Origin: Paenibacillus massiliensis 2301065 = DSM 16942
GTDB taxonomy: Bacteria; Bacillota; Bacilli; Paenibacillales; Paenibacillaceae
DNA: 64,000 bases
Assembly: GCF_000377505.1 (NCBI RefSeq)
Contig: NZ_KB898204.1
Location: 1-64,000 of the forward strand
Direction of reading: 5' to 3'
Shown here: in pieces, positions 8,489-17,826 of the stretch
Numbering within the stretch: position 1 is the first letter of the stretch
Layout of the letters: each line of letters opens with the position of its first letter
Translations under genes and position numbers: made by a program
The notes under the pieces: model-generated
What the model saw: the letters and a program-made list of their open reading frames with translations, nothing else
The model's database searches: none
What the model was told of the DNA's origin: nothing

Positions 8489-8522
8489 GCCCGAGTGCTA
8501 CATAGTGCATGCGGGCTTTTTT
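8489..8522 (+). terminator. Terminator of the GbsR-type gene
   Basis: GCCCG pairs with CGGGC, with an inner TGC/GCA pair, followed by six Ts. It lies 65 bp after the stop codon. Confidence 0.75.
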
Positions 8523-8653
8523 GCATTTTGTGCATTTACCGTGAAATCTATATGTATACCTCTAGGCAAATTAGTTGTAATTCCCTCTCACAAATCTCCT
8601 TATATAGTGAACGTCTCTACTAGACGCTCCAGATTCAAAGAGGGGGAATAATC

Positions 8654-9148
8654 ATGGCAATTGGTGATGCATTAACTTCGAAATCTCAGCTTAAAGGACG
8701 CGACAGCGTGGATCTGTTGGCTAGAACACTCTATGGAGAGACCCGAGGTGACTCCGCTTCTCGCGTAGGTGTAGCCTATGTCATTTCTAATCGTAAAAGC
8801 AACAAGACTTACAACGAATTCAAAAATCTCAACACGATTGAGGCGGTTGTGCTTCATCCGTATGCCTTCAGCTGCTTTAACGATAATGATCCCAACCTTG
8901 CTCATTGTCTTCGGCCTGATACCAGCAGCGCAGCCTGGAAGAACATCGTAAATCTGGCCTCCAATCTTAGCAACTCTGCCAACCCGATCGCCGCAAAATG
9001 CTTCTACAACACAAACAAGAGATTCGAAGAGCTGAGCTACACCCAGAACGGGAAGCTTTATTATAAGTTCCCTGGGGGAAGCACGGTCCAGATTAGCTCG
9101 AAAATCTCGATTGGTGCGCATATGTTCTTTGATTACATTGTGAATTAA
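8654..9148 (+). CDS. SleB/CwlJ-type cell wall hydrolase
   Basis: The 164-residue protein is one Hydrolase_2 domain. LLARTLYGETRGD carries the catalytic glutamate at residue 29, and VGVAYVISNRK and AFSCFN follow as in SleB and CwlJ. These are lytic transglycosylases acting on muramic-lactam cortex peptidoglycan during spore germination. Like CwlJ, it has no signal peptide and no peptidoglycan-binding domain. It is monocistronic, with AGAGGGGG seven bases before the ATG. A stand-alone cortex or wall remodelling enzyme is likely. The timing of expression is not deducible. Confidence 0.85.
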   Translation: MAIGDALTSKSQLKGRDSVDLLARTLYGETRGDSASRVGVAYVISNRKSNKTYNEFKNLNTIEAVVLHPYAFSCFNDNDPNLAHCLRPDTSSAAWKNIVNLASNLSNSANPIAAKCFYNTNKRFEELSYTQNGKLYYKFPGGSTVQISSKISIGAHMFFDYIVN

Positions 9149-9167
9149 GAAGTACGTAATAATAGAG

Positions 9168-9203
9168 ACGGCCTTAGTCCCCGATATTTGAGACTAAGGC
9201 CGT
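9168..9203. terminator. Bidirectional terminator
   Basis: A perfect 12-bp inverted repeat, ACGGCCTTAGTC / GACTAAGGCCGT with a 12-nt loop, lies between convergent genes. Neither side has a long T-run, so efficiency is uncertain. Confidence 0.6.
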
Positions 9204-9226
9204 GTTGGCATATGTTATTAGCCATA

Positions 9227-9985
9227 TTAGGACTCGACAGGCTTCACTTCGATCTGATCCACTACGAATTGATTCTTGGCATCATCGAACTTATATACGA
9301 CGTTAATATCACACACATACATGGGGGATACGCCGACAGAGCCCGGTATATACAGCTTGATTGACTGCCCCTCTAAGGAATAGAGCACAACACCACCGAA
9401 ATAAAGCTCCTCTTGATCGACTGTTGTTGCAGCATCTAGTGGATATTCGAGCTTGTATTCCTGGCCTTGCGTCTTCACTGTAATCCCTAATGTACCATCG
9501 GCTTGTTGGGTTACATGGGATTCAATCTGTTCCGCAACAATATCCTCATAGCCCTGTACCTGGATCTCGGTAGCGTCCTTGGCATCCACCACATGAATCT
9601 CATAGAGGCTCAGCCCTGTCCCTCGTCCGGTCTGGATGATGATGACAGCTTCCTCTTGACCATCTCCTGTAAGATCCGTATAGAATACCTGGGGGTCAGT
9701 TCCTGTATTGGGAATCTGCCAATCCCATTCCTTTTGTACTCCATTGATCTCCAGCGTTACCCCTTCAATCGCATGCCCCGTGTCCTTCTTGGCATACAAT
9801 TTTACTTGTCCATCTGCAGAAGCCGCTATCCATTCGTCATGCTTCTCTTGCTCCAGTTGCATCGACACGTGCTTGCTGGGGGACTCTTCTGGCTCTGGTG
9901 CAATTGGGGCCACCTCTTGTGAGCTGCACCCCGACAGCATGATAGCGCCAAGCACGAAGGCTGCGCCTACTTTTCTTATCAACAC
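9227..9985 (-). CDS. Lipoprotein of unknown function
   Basis: The 252-residue protein has a signal peptide and lipobox IMLSGC at residues 15-20. A Pro/Glu-rich linker and a beta-rich domain follow, with a YTDLTGDGQEEAVIII segment (FG-GAP/EF-hand-like DxTGDGxxE) near residue 105. Such segments occur in Bacillus lipoproteins that resemble integrin-propeller blades or VCBS repeats. GTG at 9985 is taken as start because GAGGAG lies six bases upstream; a TTG follows directly. It is monocistronic and convergent with the hydrolase. No function can be assigned. Confidence 0.75.
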   Translation of the reverse strand: MLIRKVGAAFVLGAIMLSGCSSQEVAPIAPEPEESPSKHVSMQLEQEKHDEWIAASADGQVKLYAKKDTGHAIEGVTLEINGVQKEWDWQIPNTGTDPQVFYTDLTGDGQEEAVIIIQTGRGTGLSLYEIHVVDAKDATEIQVQGYEDIVAEQIESHVTQQADGTLGITVKTQGQEYKLEYPLDAATTVDQEELYFGGVVLYSLEGQSIKLYIPGSVGVSPMYVCDINVVYKFDDAKNQFVVDQIEVKPVES

Positions 9986-10311
9986 AATAATCTCCTCTCC
10001 TGACTAGCTAGCATTTTGCATAATTCGATCTGGAAAAATTATACCAAAACCAAAAAGAAGAAGAATGACATGTGAATGACAACATTTTAAAATAAAGTTA
10101 AATTTATGTTAACAAGCTGTCTGTCTGCTTCACAATATCAGCTCAAGTCGCTGCCTTCACCATTTGAACGTGTGATGTCGCCTAACACAACTAACTTAGC
10201 TTTCACAAAGCACAACAAAGCACAGGCCAAATGCCTGTGCTTCCTATCGTCATAGTTAATTTATATGGTACATTCCCTACCTCGCCTAATTCCCTGCGGT
10301 GTCACCGGCGA
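9986..10311. other. Intergenic region without genes
   Basis: AT-rich sequence holding the upstream region of the lipoprotein and, at 10218-10242, the terminator of the zinc-ribbon gene. No coding signal was seen. Confidence 0.6.
10218..10242 (-). terminator. Terminator of the YjdM/PhnA-like gene
   Basis: A perfect 10-bp inverted repeat AAGCACAGGC / GCCTGTGCTT with a five-base loop, followed on the minus strand by TTGTTGTGCTTTGTG. Confidence 0.7.
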
Positions 10312-10653
10312 TTAGATTTTCTTCACGAATTCGGACTTCAGCTTCATGGCACCGAACCCATCAATTTTGCAATCAATATCATGATCCCCATCCACCAGAC
10401 GGATACTCTTCACCTTCGTACCGATCTTTAGGACAGAGGAGCTGCCTTTAACCTTCAGATCCTTAATAATGGTTACGGAGTCTCCATCCTGCAATACATT
10501 GCCATTGGCATCCCGTACAACCTTCTGCTCCTCAGCACCTTCACTCTCTGCACCCGGAGTCCACTCATGAGCACATTCCGGACAGATCAGCAGGCTACCA
10601 TCCTCATAGGTATAAGCTGAATTACATTTCGGACAATTCGGTAAATCTATCAT
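10312..10653 (-). CDS. YjdM/PhnA family zinc-ribbon protein
   Basis: The 113-residue protein starts MIDLPNCPKCNSAYTYEDG and has a second CPEC pair, giving a four-cysteine zinc ribbon in the first 35 residues. The PhnA domain follows with VVRDANGNVLQDGDSVTII and DLKVKGSS. Family members are conserved and often annotated as alkylphosphonate utilisation proteins, but the function is poorly established and there are no phosphonate genes nearby. The ATG at 10653 follows GGGGGAAG by eight bases and is preferred over the ATG at 10671. Confidence 0.9.
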   Translation of the reverse strand: MIDLPNCPKCNSAYTYEDGSLLICPECAHEWTPGAESEGAEEQKVVRDANGNVLQDGDSVTIIKDLKVKGSSSVLKIGTKVKSIRLVDGDHDIDCKIDGFGAMKLKSEFVKKI

Positions 10654-11008
10654 CTGTCTATCTTCCCCCATCTCTCAGCTCAACAGCCATGCACAACATC
10701 TGACATTACAGGCCTGTCTATTATTCTACCTAACCATTCTACAATCTGTATCTGGACGATGCAATGACAGTCCGCTCTACTCTCTTAATAGTTCTGTTTT
10801 AGAGGTCTGACTTCTGGTTCTGGCTTTAGAACTGACTTCAGATCTGGCTTTTGAGCCAAATAAATTTAAGCAAAACTTAAAAATCACGATAATAATAAGT
10901 AAGGTATACTGATTTAGATTAGCAAAAGAACCCAATCCGCAGCTACCCCATACTCGTGGATGGCTACTGGCTATGAATTATGCTTCACATCAATTAAAGG
11001 GGGATTCA
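10654..11008. other. Intergenic region ahead of the SLH protein gene
   Basis: 355 bp without a gene. Around 10790-10860 there is a run of degenerate CTGACTTC / CTGGCTTT repeats of no recognised type. A TATACT at 10905-10910 may be the -10 element of the SLH gene; no good -35 was found. The transcript leader would be about 95 nt. Confidence 0.45.
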
Positions 11009-14000
11009 ATGAACAAGCTAGACTTCAGCAAACGGGTATTAAGGCCGATCGGATTGATGATGCTATGTGCAATCTTGTCGATCTCATGCTTGCAGCCTGC
11101 CTATGCCGCTCCGCCACCAGCTCCTAATGTAACAATTGGCGAGGAGCAAATTATCATAAACGGATATCCCGACGGGGCCACCATAACCGTGTATACAGCA
11201 GATGGGCAGGTGTACCGTACACACTCAAATCTCCCGGCTTATAGTACCTTATTTGTCCCTGCATTGCCTGATTCACGACAGTATTATGTAACACAAACTG
11301 TAAACGGCGAAGAAAGCCCCCCTTCCAGTTACGTCAATCCTCCCTTACGTGCACCTGTTGTTACTCCCGGGGTAGAGTACATTGAAGTGTCCAATGTGTC
11401 AGGCTCCGCGAGTCTGCGGCTATTCAATGCCACCACAGGCCAAGAGGTCACCGCGAACGCCATGTATCAGGGCGGCAATGTATACCGACTGATCAATGTC
11501 GTCCCACATAGCGATCTTTACTATGTCACGCAGACGATGAACGGAACCACTAGCTCGAATTCAAGCTCCGTTACACCATCACTGCGCGTGCTGACAGCAA
11601 CGGGCGGCTCGGGTCATGTAGGTGTCTCCAATGTGTATCCAGGTGCTACGGTGAGACTCCATCGAAATGACGGGATGATCATTGCGTCCAATCCTACTGC
11701 GCTGGGCGGTGGTGCATACCGCTTTGAATTCATTACACAAGGCACGGGGTACTATGTAACCCAGACGATCAACGGCATTACCAGCGCAGACTCCAGTAGA
11801 GTTGACGTGACAGAATATTTCCCGGATGCTCCTGCAGTGACTGGCGGAGATGAGTCTATCACCGTCAGCCAGTATGTATCTGGCGCAACACTCAAGCTGT
11901 ATACTACCACAGGTATCCTCAAATGGACTATTCTGAATGTACCCGGCTTAAGCTATACCATTAGAGATGTGCTGCCTGATCCGGACCAATACTATGTCAC
12001 TCAGACCGTGAGCGGCAAGGAAAGCGTCAATTCCAGCTTCGTTAACCCAACACTGCGCACCCCTGTTGTTACTGCTGGATTAGAGTACATTGATATCTCC
12101 AACGTATCCGATCGTACAGAGCTCAAGCTGTTCAATGCTTCGACTGGGCAACCGGTACCTGCTAACGTAGAGTTCCAAGGCAATGGTGTGTATCGTCTCG
12201 TTGACGTTGCACCGCATAGTGACTACTATTACGTCATGCAATCGATTCATAGCATCAGCAGTAGCAATTCTACCTTCGTTACACCATCGCTACGGGTACC
12301 AAGTGTGACTGGTGGCGGGGAATTTGTGGATGTGTCCAATGTGTATCCAGGGGCTGGCGTGAGACTCCATCGTAATGATGGAACCATCATTGCGACGAAC
12401 CCAACCGATCAAGGCGGTGGTGTATACCGCTTCGAATCCGTCGCATCGGGCACTGGATACTATGCAACCCAGATCATTAACGGCATCCATAGCGCAAGCT
12501 CTAATGCTGTTGTTGTCACTGACAATACACCCGTGGCTCCCGTAGCAACTGGTGACGAGGAAGCTATCACGGTTACTCATTTTGTATCCGGTGCAATACT
12601 CAAGCTGTACACCACAACAGGCGTCCTGAAAGGGACTTATCCGAATATCACGGATTCAAGCTATACCATTACGGATGTGCTGCCTGATCCTGATCAATAC
12701 TATGTCACCCAGACCGTAAATGGTAGGGAGAGCCTCAACTCCAGCTTTATTAACTCAACATTGCGTACTCCTGTAGCTACCGCTGGAATCGAGTACATTG
12801 ATGTCTCCAACGTATCCGATCGTACAGAGCTCAAGCTCTACAATGCTTCCACAGGGCAATCTGTCGCTGCTAACGTAGAGTCCCGGGGTCATGGTGTGTA
12901 TCGTCTGATTAACGTTGTACCGCATAGCGACTACTACTATGTCACTCAATCCATTGATGGCATCAGCAGTAGCAATTCCACTTTCGTTACACCATCGCTA
13001 CGGGTGCCAAGTGCGACTGGTGGACTGAAATCGGTAGACGTTACAAATATCTATCCAGATGCCACCGTACATCTGCATCGACAGGATGGAACGATCGTCG
13101 CTTCGAATCCAACTGATCTGGGGGGCGGTGTGTACCGCTTCAATTCAGTTGCAGCCGGGACTGGTTATTATGTAACGCAGAGAATCAATGGAATTACTAG
13201 CTCCCACTCCAACCAAGTGGTCGTAACCGTCCATATCCCTGGTGCTCCCTTGGCTATTGGCGGCGAGGAATCGATTACAGTCAGTGAGTACACACCTGGT
13301 GCAACTCTGAAGCTGTACACTGGAGCTGGTGTTCTGCAAGGTATCTATTCCAGTGTAACGGGATCGGTCTATACGCTTGACGACATCCTGCCTCATCCTG
13401 ATTATTACTACATGACCCAGACTCTGGATGGTGAGGAAAGCGTCAATTCCAGCTTCTTCAATCCGTTATTACGTACTCCGCTGGTTACAGCAGGTGTCGA
13501 GTATATCGATGTCAGCAACGTGTCTGCGCAAGCGGCCTTGAAGCTGTATGATGCGGCGAACCATAACGTGGTCTCCAGCACCTATTCGGATCTCGGGAAT
13601 GGTAAATACCGCTTTGAGCATGTCGTGCCACAGTCAGAGTTCTATTATGTAACCCAGTCCGTCTATGGGATTGAGAGCATCAATTCGGTCTTCGTCAATC
13701 CTGTTCTTCGCACACCTGTTGCAACAGGCGGGAGAAATACCGTTGAAGTCACAAATGTGTACCCTGGTGCTACACTGAGATTGTACCGAGCATCCTCCCA
13801 AGAGGCGCTTGCCATGCAGCCTACAGAGCAGGAAAATAGCACTTATCGCTTTAGTAACATTTCATCCAGGGGCAGCTACTATGTAGTTCAGATGATCAAT
13901 GGCGTTGCAAGCCCTCAGTCCAATGCCGTTAATGTAACTACTAGGTCAAGTAGCTCATCGGACATGGATAGTGGCAACAATAGCGGATCGTCTGTACCTC

Positions 14001-15274
14001 CGGTCCAAACACCAGTGACTCCGCCAGTAGACACCTCTAAGCTGGTGAATGTGTTGGTGAACGGGCAGATTCTAAAGGCTGGTGTCTTAACAACCAGTAC
14101 GCAAAATGGTCAGACGGTTCATTCCATTCAAATGGATCGGGAGCTGATCCGCAGCGTATTGAATGACCAACCGCAAGGAGCTACGGTAACTGTACCATTT
14201 ACAGACCTGCCGACTGGTGATGCATTCGTCGCGAACTTCGACGGCGATCTGATGCGTGAAATGCAGCAGGCGTCCACCCTATTGTCTGTCCAGACAACAA
14301 GTGGGCACTATACTGTATCCGCACAGCAAATCCAGCTGCGATCGCCTAGCTCGAATGACATGTCCAACGTGGACGTTCAGATCAGAGTGACGGCGGCTTC
14401 AACTGTTCAGAGCGAAGCAGCAGATCGTGCGGCCACAGCAAATCAGTTGGAACGCCTGACTCCACCTGTACAGTTCGACATCACTGAGGTAAGCGACGGT
14501 CGTTCAATAGCCATTGACCGCTACTCCACCTACGTGGAAGGATTGGTTCCAATACCGGAGGATGTGCAACCGGATCGTATCACCACGGCAGTCGCTGTGG
14601 ACCCTGACGGTTCCGTGCGTCATGTACCGACTCGGATCGTTAATGTAGATGGCCGCTGGTATGCTTCGATCAAGAGTCTTAGCAACAGCAGTTATATGCT
14701 CGTCCGACAGGAGCAGACCTTCACGGATATTTCAGGCAGCTGGGCACGAAGCTCCATTGAAAATATGGGCAATCGACTGATTGTGTCTGGTACGGGAGCT
14801 GGACAGTTCCAGCCGCAGCGTGCAATCACCCGGGCAGAGTTCGCCTCCATCCTGTCGAAGGGCCTTGGACTAGAACCAGCTGATGACAAGGCAGACTTTG
14901 CGGATGTATCTGCTGACTCCTGGTACAACGGATCCGTCTCCGCTGCTGTGGATTCTGGCTTGATTACAGGCTTCACGGATGGCACCTTCCGTCCAGGGCA
15001 GAGCATCACCCGCGCAGAGGCCATGGTCATGCTGTCTCGGGCAATGACACTCACGGGACTGTCTGGCAGTGCTTCTGGAGACAGTACTGCTGTCCAGCAG
15101 TTCACTGATGCAGATCGCGTCCCTGACTGGGCTCGTGAGGCAGCAGCCTCCAGTGTTCAGGCTGGCCTGATCACTGGACTGAGCGGTAATCGTCTGGCCC
15201 CGGAGCAGGTCGTCACTCGCGCAGAGATCGCTACGATTCTGGAGCGCTTGCTTCGTGAGTCTGGCCTGATCTGA
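11009..15274 (+). CDS. Repeat-rich S-layer-homology surface protein
   Basis: The 1421-residue secreted protein has a signal peptide ending near AYA-APPPAP. Residues of about 35-975 contain twelve beta-rich repeats of about 79 residues, each closing with a YYVTQ-type core (for example QYYVTQTVNGEES). They are arranged as a three-repeat unit used four times. A Ser/Asn/Pro linker and a domain of about 220 residues (VNVLVNGQILKAG..) follow, and then three C-terminal SLH domains from about residue 1237. Each SLH domain has a TRAE motif. SLH domains bind pyruvylated secondary cell wall polymer and hold the protein on the surface. The start at 11009 has GGGGG five bases upstream; an ATG at 10973 lacks a site. 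The repeats are probably Ig-like stalk or adhesion modules; the ligand is unknown. Confidence 0.92.
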   Translation: MNKLDFSKRVLRPIGLMMLCAILSISCLQPAYAAPPPAPNVTIGEEQIIINGYPDGATITVYTADGQVYRTHSNLPAYSTLFVPALPDSRQYYVTQTVNGEESPPSSYVNPPLRAPVVTPGVEYIEVSNVSGSASLRLFNATTGQEVTANAMYQGGNVYRLINVVPHSDLYYVTQTMNGTTSSNSSSVTPSLRVLTATGGSGHVGVSNVYPGATVRLHRNDGMIIASNPTALGGGAYRFEFITQGTGYYVTQTINGITSADSSRVDVTEYFPDAPAVTGGDESITVSQYVSGATLKLYTTTGILKWTILNVPGLSYTIRDVLPDPDQYYVTQTVSGKESVNSSFVNPTLRTPVVTAGLEYIDISNVSDRTELKLFNASTGQPVPANVEFQGNGVYRLVDVAPHSDYYYVMQSIHSISSSNSTFVTPSLRVPSVTGGGEFVDVSNVYPGAGVRLHRNDGTIIATNPTDQGGGVYRFESVASGTGYYATQIINGIHSASSNAVVVTDNTPVAPVATGDEEAITVTHFVSGAILKLYTTTGVLKGTYPNITDSSYTITDVLPDPDQYYVTQTVNGRESLNSSFINSTLRTPVATAGIEYIDVSNVSDRTELKLYNASTGQSVAANVESRGHGVYRLINVVPHSDYYYVTQSIDGISSSNSTFVTPSLRVPSATGGLKSVDVTNIYPDATVHLHRQDGTIVASNPTDLGGGVYRFNSVAAGTGYYVTQRINGITSSHSNQVVVTVHIPGAPLAIGGEESITVSEYTPGATLKLYTGAGVLQGIYSSVTGSVYTLDDILPHPDYYYMTQTLDGEESVNSSFFNPLLRTPLVTAGVEYIDVSNVSAQAALKLYDAANHNVVSSTYSDLGNGKYRFEHVVPQSEFYYVTQSVYGIESINSVFVNPVLRTPVATGGRNTVEVTNVYPGATLRLYRASSQEALAMQPTEQENSTYRFSNISSRGSYYVVQMINGVASPQSNAVNVTTRSSSSSDMDSGNNSGSSVPPVQTPVTPPVDTSKLVNVLVNGQILKAGVLTTSTQNGQTVHSIQMDRELIRSVLNDQPQGATVTVPFTDLPTGDAFVANFDGDLMREMQQASTLLSVQTTSGHYTVSAQQIQLRSPSSNDMSNVDVQIRVTAASTVQSEAADRAATANQLERLTPPVQFDITEVSDGRSIAIDRYSTYVEGLVPIPEDVQPDRITTAVAVDPDGSVRHVPTRIVNVDGRWYASIKSLSNSSYMLVRQEQTFTDISGSWARSSIENMGNRLIVSGTGAGQFQPQRAITRAEFASILSKGLGLEPADDKADFADVSADSWYNGSVSAAVDSGLITGFTDGTFRPGQSITRAEAMVMLSRAMTLTGLSGSASGDSTAVQQFTDADRVPDWAREAAASSVQAGLITGLSGNRLAPEQVVTRAEIATILERLLRESGLI

Positions 15275-15314
15275 CAGTAAAGCTCATCAGATAGCCTACA
15301 GCAATACAAAAACA

Positions 15315-15380
15315 CCCGGCATTGCGTTAAGGGAAAGATGCTCTACAACCGAGCATTTCCCGCCCGCAATTGCCGGGTTT
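15315..15380 (+). terminator. Two-tier terminator of the SLH gene
   Basis: An outer stem CCCGGCATTGCG / CGCAATTGCCGGG encloses a second hairpin, GGGAAAGATGCTC / GAGCATTTCCC. A GTTTTGTT tail follows. A large, stable structure 40 bp after the stop codon. Confidence 0.7.
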
Positions 15381-15444
15381 TGTTATGCTTGCCAATGCCT
15401 TTGCTTAAGACTACGCTAAAAGTCATGCTGTATGCTGCCCTGCT

Positions 15445-16776
15445 CTACTGTACACTCACAGATAATTCTACTGTGCTAGTGAGTCCACCCTGTAGATCAT
15501 ACACAATGTTACTAACTACATATCTTCCCTCATCAACGAAAGTCTCGATGATATCCGCATCCACGAAGATATCGAGCTTACAGCTTGCGTCCAACTCAGG
15601 GGTCTTGAATTGCATATCATAGCCCTTCAGCTCTCCGAACACCTCTGATCGATTCGTATGTAGTACACCATCCTGTAGCCAAATTCTATACCCTCCGATA
15701 CAGACTTCATCCCCGTTGTGGAGTGTGGCTTGAAGATAGTAGGGCTTTGTGAAATCCAGCTGCTCCAGTTGCTCTAGCTTGCTAGAGAAGCTGTCCAGCA
15801 CCTGTGGGTGGGGACGAAAATAAATATGGTCCTCCACCACTTCTATTACTCTTGGCAGACACATCATCCCAATCCACGGCTCTGCTCCTGTCCGCTGGAC
15901 CTTGCTCGGCATACGCATCCAGGCGATAAGGACTCGTCTACCTTCCGCATCGAGATTCGTCTGTGGCGCATAGAGGTCGAGGCCATAATCGACCAACTGA
16001 TAGGTATCCGGGATAGCCAGTTGCGCACCTTCCTCCTGAAATGAAACCAGGCTGCAGATGGCATGGCTCGTATAGAATCTCCCTTGTGGCACCCCTTCTA
16101 GTGACATCAGCAGGATCGAATGCTCCGTCCCATCTGAATCCGTCAGCTTGAACAGATCAGGACATTCCCACATATAGCCCAGCCCCGGCTTCGAATAGCT
16201 GCTCACATATTGCCATTGCAGCAGATCGTCGCTTTTATAGAACAACAGCTTCCCCTGTCCAGCTGCCTTCGAACCCAGCACCATATAATACCCGTCCTGC
16301 CCCTTCCAGACCTTCGGATCTCTCGTATGCGCACGGTCACCGAGCTCCGGGTCGGTAATGGGAGGTACCACAAGATGTTTCTGTTGGAAGTTATCAAAGC
16401 TAATTCCATCCTCGGAGATTAGCAGAGCTTGGCTCGATTCGAACTGCTCATCTACAATCCGGTGTATATTGTCGTCATCAAACAACTCATATCTGACACC
16501 TGTATAGTACAAATGCAGCTTCCCCTCCACCTCCAGCGCAGTGCCTGAGAAACAGCCATTTTGATCATAGCCCTTGCTGGGAAAAAGCGCGACGCCTTGA
16601 TGCTCCCAGTGCACCAGATCCCTACTCACTGCATGTCCCCAGTGCATGGTGCCCCACATCGTACCATAAGGGAAGTACTGATAGAATAAATGATACACGC
16701 CCTTGTAGTAGATGAAGCCATTCGGGTCGTTGATCCAATGACCTGGTGCTCTGAGATGAAGCAGATCCGTCTTCAA
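15445..16776 (-). CDS. GH32 beta-fructosidase (sucrose-6-phosphate hydrolase/invertase type)
   Basis: The 443-residue protein has the three catalytic motifs of glycoside hydrolase family 32: WINDPNG with nucleophile Asp17, RDPK with the transition-state Asp153, and WECPD with acid/base Glu204. It has no signal peptide and so acts in the cytoplasm, cleaving terminal beta-fructofuranosyl residues from sucrose, raffinose or their phosphates. The start is TTG at 16776, eight bases after AAGGAGG. It is the last gene after the two permeases and binding protein of the ABC importer, separated by a stable hairpin. Together with the GH36 alpha-galactosidase at 24590 it would break raffinose into galactose, glucose and fructose. 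Confidence 0.92.
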   Translation of the reverse strand: MKTDLLHLRAPGHWINDPNGFIYYKGVYHLFYQYFPYGTMWGTMHWGHAVSRDLVHWEHQGVALFPSKGYDQNGCFSGTALEVEGKLHLYYTGVRYELFDDDNIHRIVDEQFESSQALLISEDGISFDNFQQKHLVVPPITDPELGDRAHTRDPKVWKGQDGYYMVLGSKAAGQGKLLFYKSDDLLQWQYVSSYSKPGLGYMWECPDLFKLTDSDGTEHSILLMSLEGVPQGRFYTSHAICSLVSFQEEGAQLAIPDTYQLVDYGLDLYAPQTNLDAEGRRVLIAWMRMPSKVQRTGAEPWIGMMCLPRVIEVVEDHIYFRPHPQVLDSFSSKLEQLEQLDFTKPYYLQATLHNGDEVCIGGYRIWLQDGVLHTNRSEVFGELKGYDMQFKTPELDASCKLDIFVDADIIETFVDEGRYVVSNIVYDLQGGLTSTVELSVSVQ

Positions 16777-16852
16777 TTACCGTTCCTCCTTGACGTCAAA
16801 AGATTATAGTATCACGAGTTATCATCTAATTTTGATCCTCATTCATTAGAAC

Positions 16853-16891
16853 AGCAAGCGCTAGTCGTCGTCGACAGCGCTCCCCGCTTGC
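16853..16891 (-). repeat. Stable intercistronic hairpin
   Basis: GCAAGCGCT pairs with AGCGCT..GCTTGC across a short CG-rich loop, with a four-base bulge. It lies between the permease and GH32 genes. There is no T-run, so it is more likely an mRNA-stability or partial attenuation element than a full terminator. Confidence 0.5.
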
Positions 16892-16944
16892 AGCAGTTCT
16901 ACCTCACAAGTGATCTGATTAAGGTACCCTTACACCATCTCCAA

Positions 16945-17787
16945 TTAGCCCTTAACTGCCGAGCCTACTGTCATCGCACGCTCAACCTGGTCACTCAGGA
17001 GGAGATAGACGAGTACCATCGGCAGAGACGCGATCGTCATGACCGCTCCCATAGCTCCCCAATCTGTACTGTAGGAGCCCTGGAAGAATAATAGACCCAG
17101 CGGTAGTGTCTTCATGTTCTCATCCGAGATCAGAATATATGCCAGGGTAAATTCGTTCCAGTTGTTCAGGAATTGGAAAATAGCTACGGTAGCAATGGCT
17201 GGAAGTGCGAGCGGTACAACGATACTGAGGAATAGCCGATAAATGCTGGCCCCGTCCATACAAGCTGCTTCCTCAATCTCCTTCGGAATTCCCATCAGAA
17301 AGCCATAGAACACCATAGTAGAAAATGGCAGACCAATAGCTACATAAGGCAGAATCAAGGCTCCATAGGTATTGGTCAGGTGAAAATCACGAACTAGCAG
17401 TGCAAGTGGGATCATGATGACCTGCAACGGCATGAACATCCCGATAATCATGTACATTCGCGCCAGTGAATTGAAGCGCCATTTCATGCGGGCCACGGCA
17501 AAAGCAAACATCAGAGCCATGAGCATAATCAGCAGGGTGGATATTGTCGATACCACGAAGCTGTTCATGAAATAGCGTGGAATATTGAATTGCTGCCAGG
17601 CATTGATATAGTTCTCAAATCGAAAGGTCGTCGGGAATCCAAACGGATTGGTTACGAATATCTCATCATTGTTCTTCAATGAATAGGAAATCATCCAGAA
17701 TAGCGGGTAGATGGATACGATCACATACAGCCACAGCGGTAGCTGTAAGACAAATTGTCCGATTTTGCGCACAGCCGTTATACTCAT
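16945..17787 (-). CDS. ABC sugar importer permease (MalG type)
   Basis: The 280-residue membrane protein begins with one helix and SLKNNDEIFVTNPFGFPTTF, typical for the MalG-side permease of CUT1 importers. The EAA loop EIEEAACMDGASIYRLF is near residue 190. AAGGAG lies six bases before the ATG. It lies 39 bp downstream of the MalF-type permease gene and is inferred to form a heterodimer with it. The gene set matches RafEFG/MsmEFG importers. Confidence 0.92.
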   Translation of the reverse strand: MSITAVRKIGQFVLQLPLWLYVIVSIYPLFWMISYSLKNNDEIFVTNPFGFPTTFRFENYINAWQQFNIPRYFMNSFVVSTISTLLIMLMALMFAFAVARMKWRFNSLARMYMIIGMFMPLQVIMIPLALLVRDFHLTNTYGALILPYVAIGLPFSTMVFYGFLMGIPKEIEEAACMDGASIYRLFLSIVVPLALPAIATVAIFQFLNNWNEFTLAYILISDENMKTLPLGLLFFQGSYSTDWGAMGAVMTIASLPMVLVYLLLSDQVERAMTVGSAVKG

Positions 17788-17826
17788 TTTGTTCTCCTTT
17801 ATATCTCAAGTTGCATTCGTGGCGAA

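Noticed and set aside
11009..14000. Regular nucleotide repeats considered as a CRISPR or other DNA repeat array
   Set aside because: Period of about 237 bp in frame with a long coding sequence; they are protein repeats.
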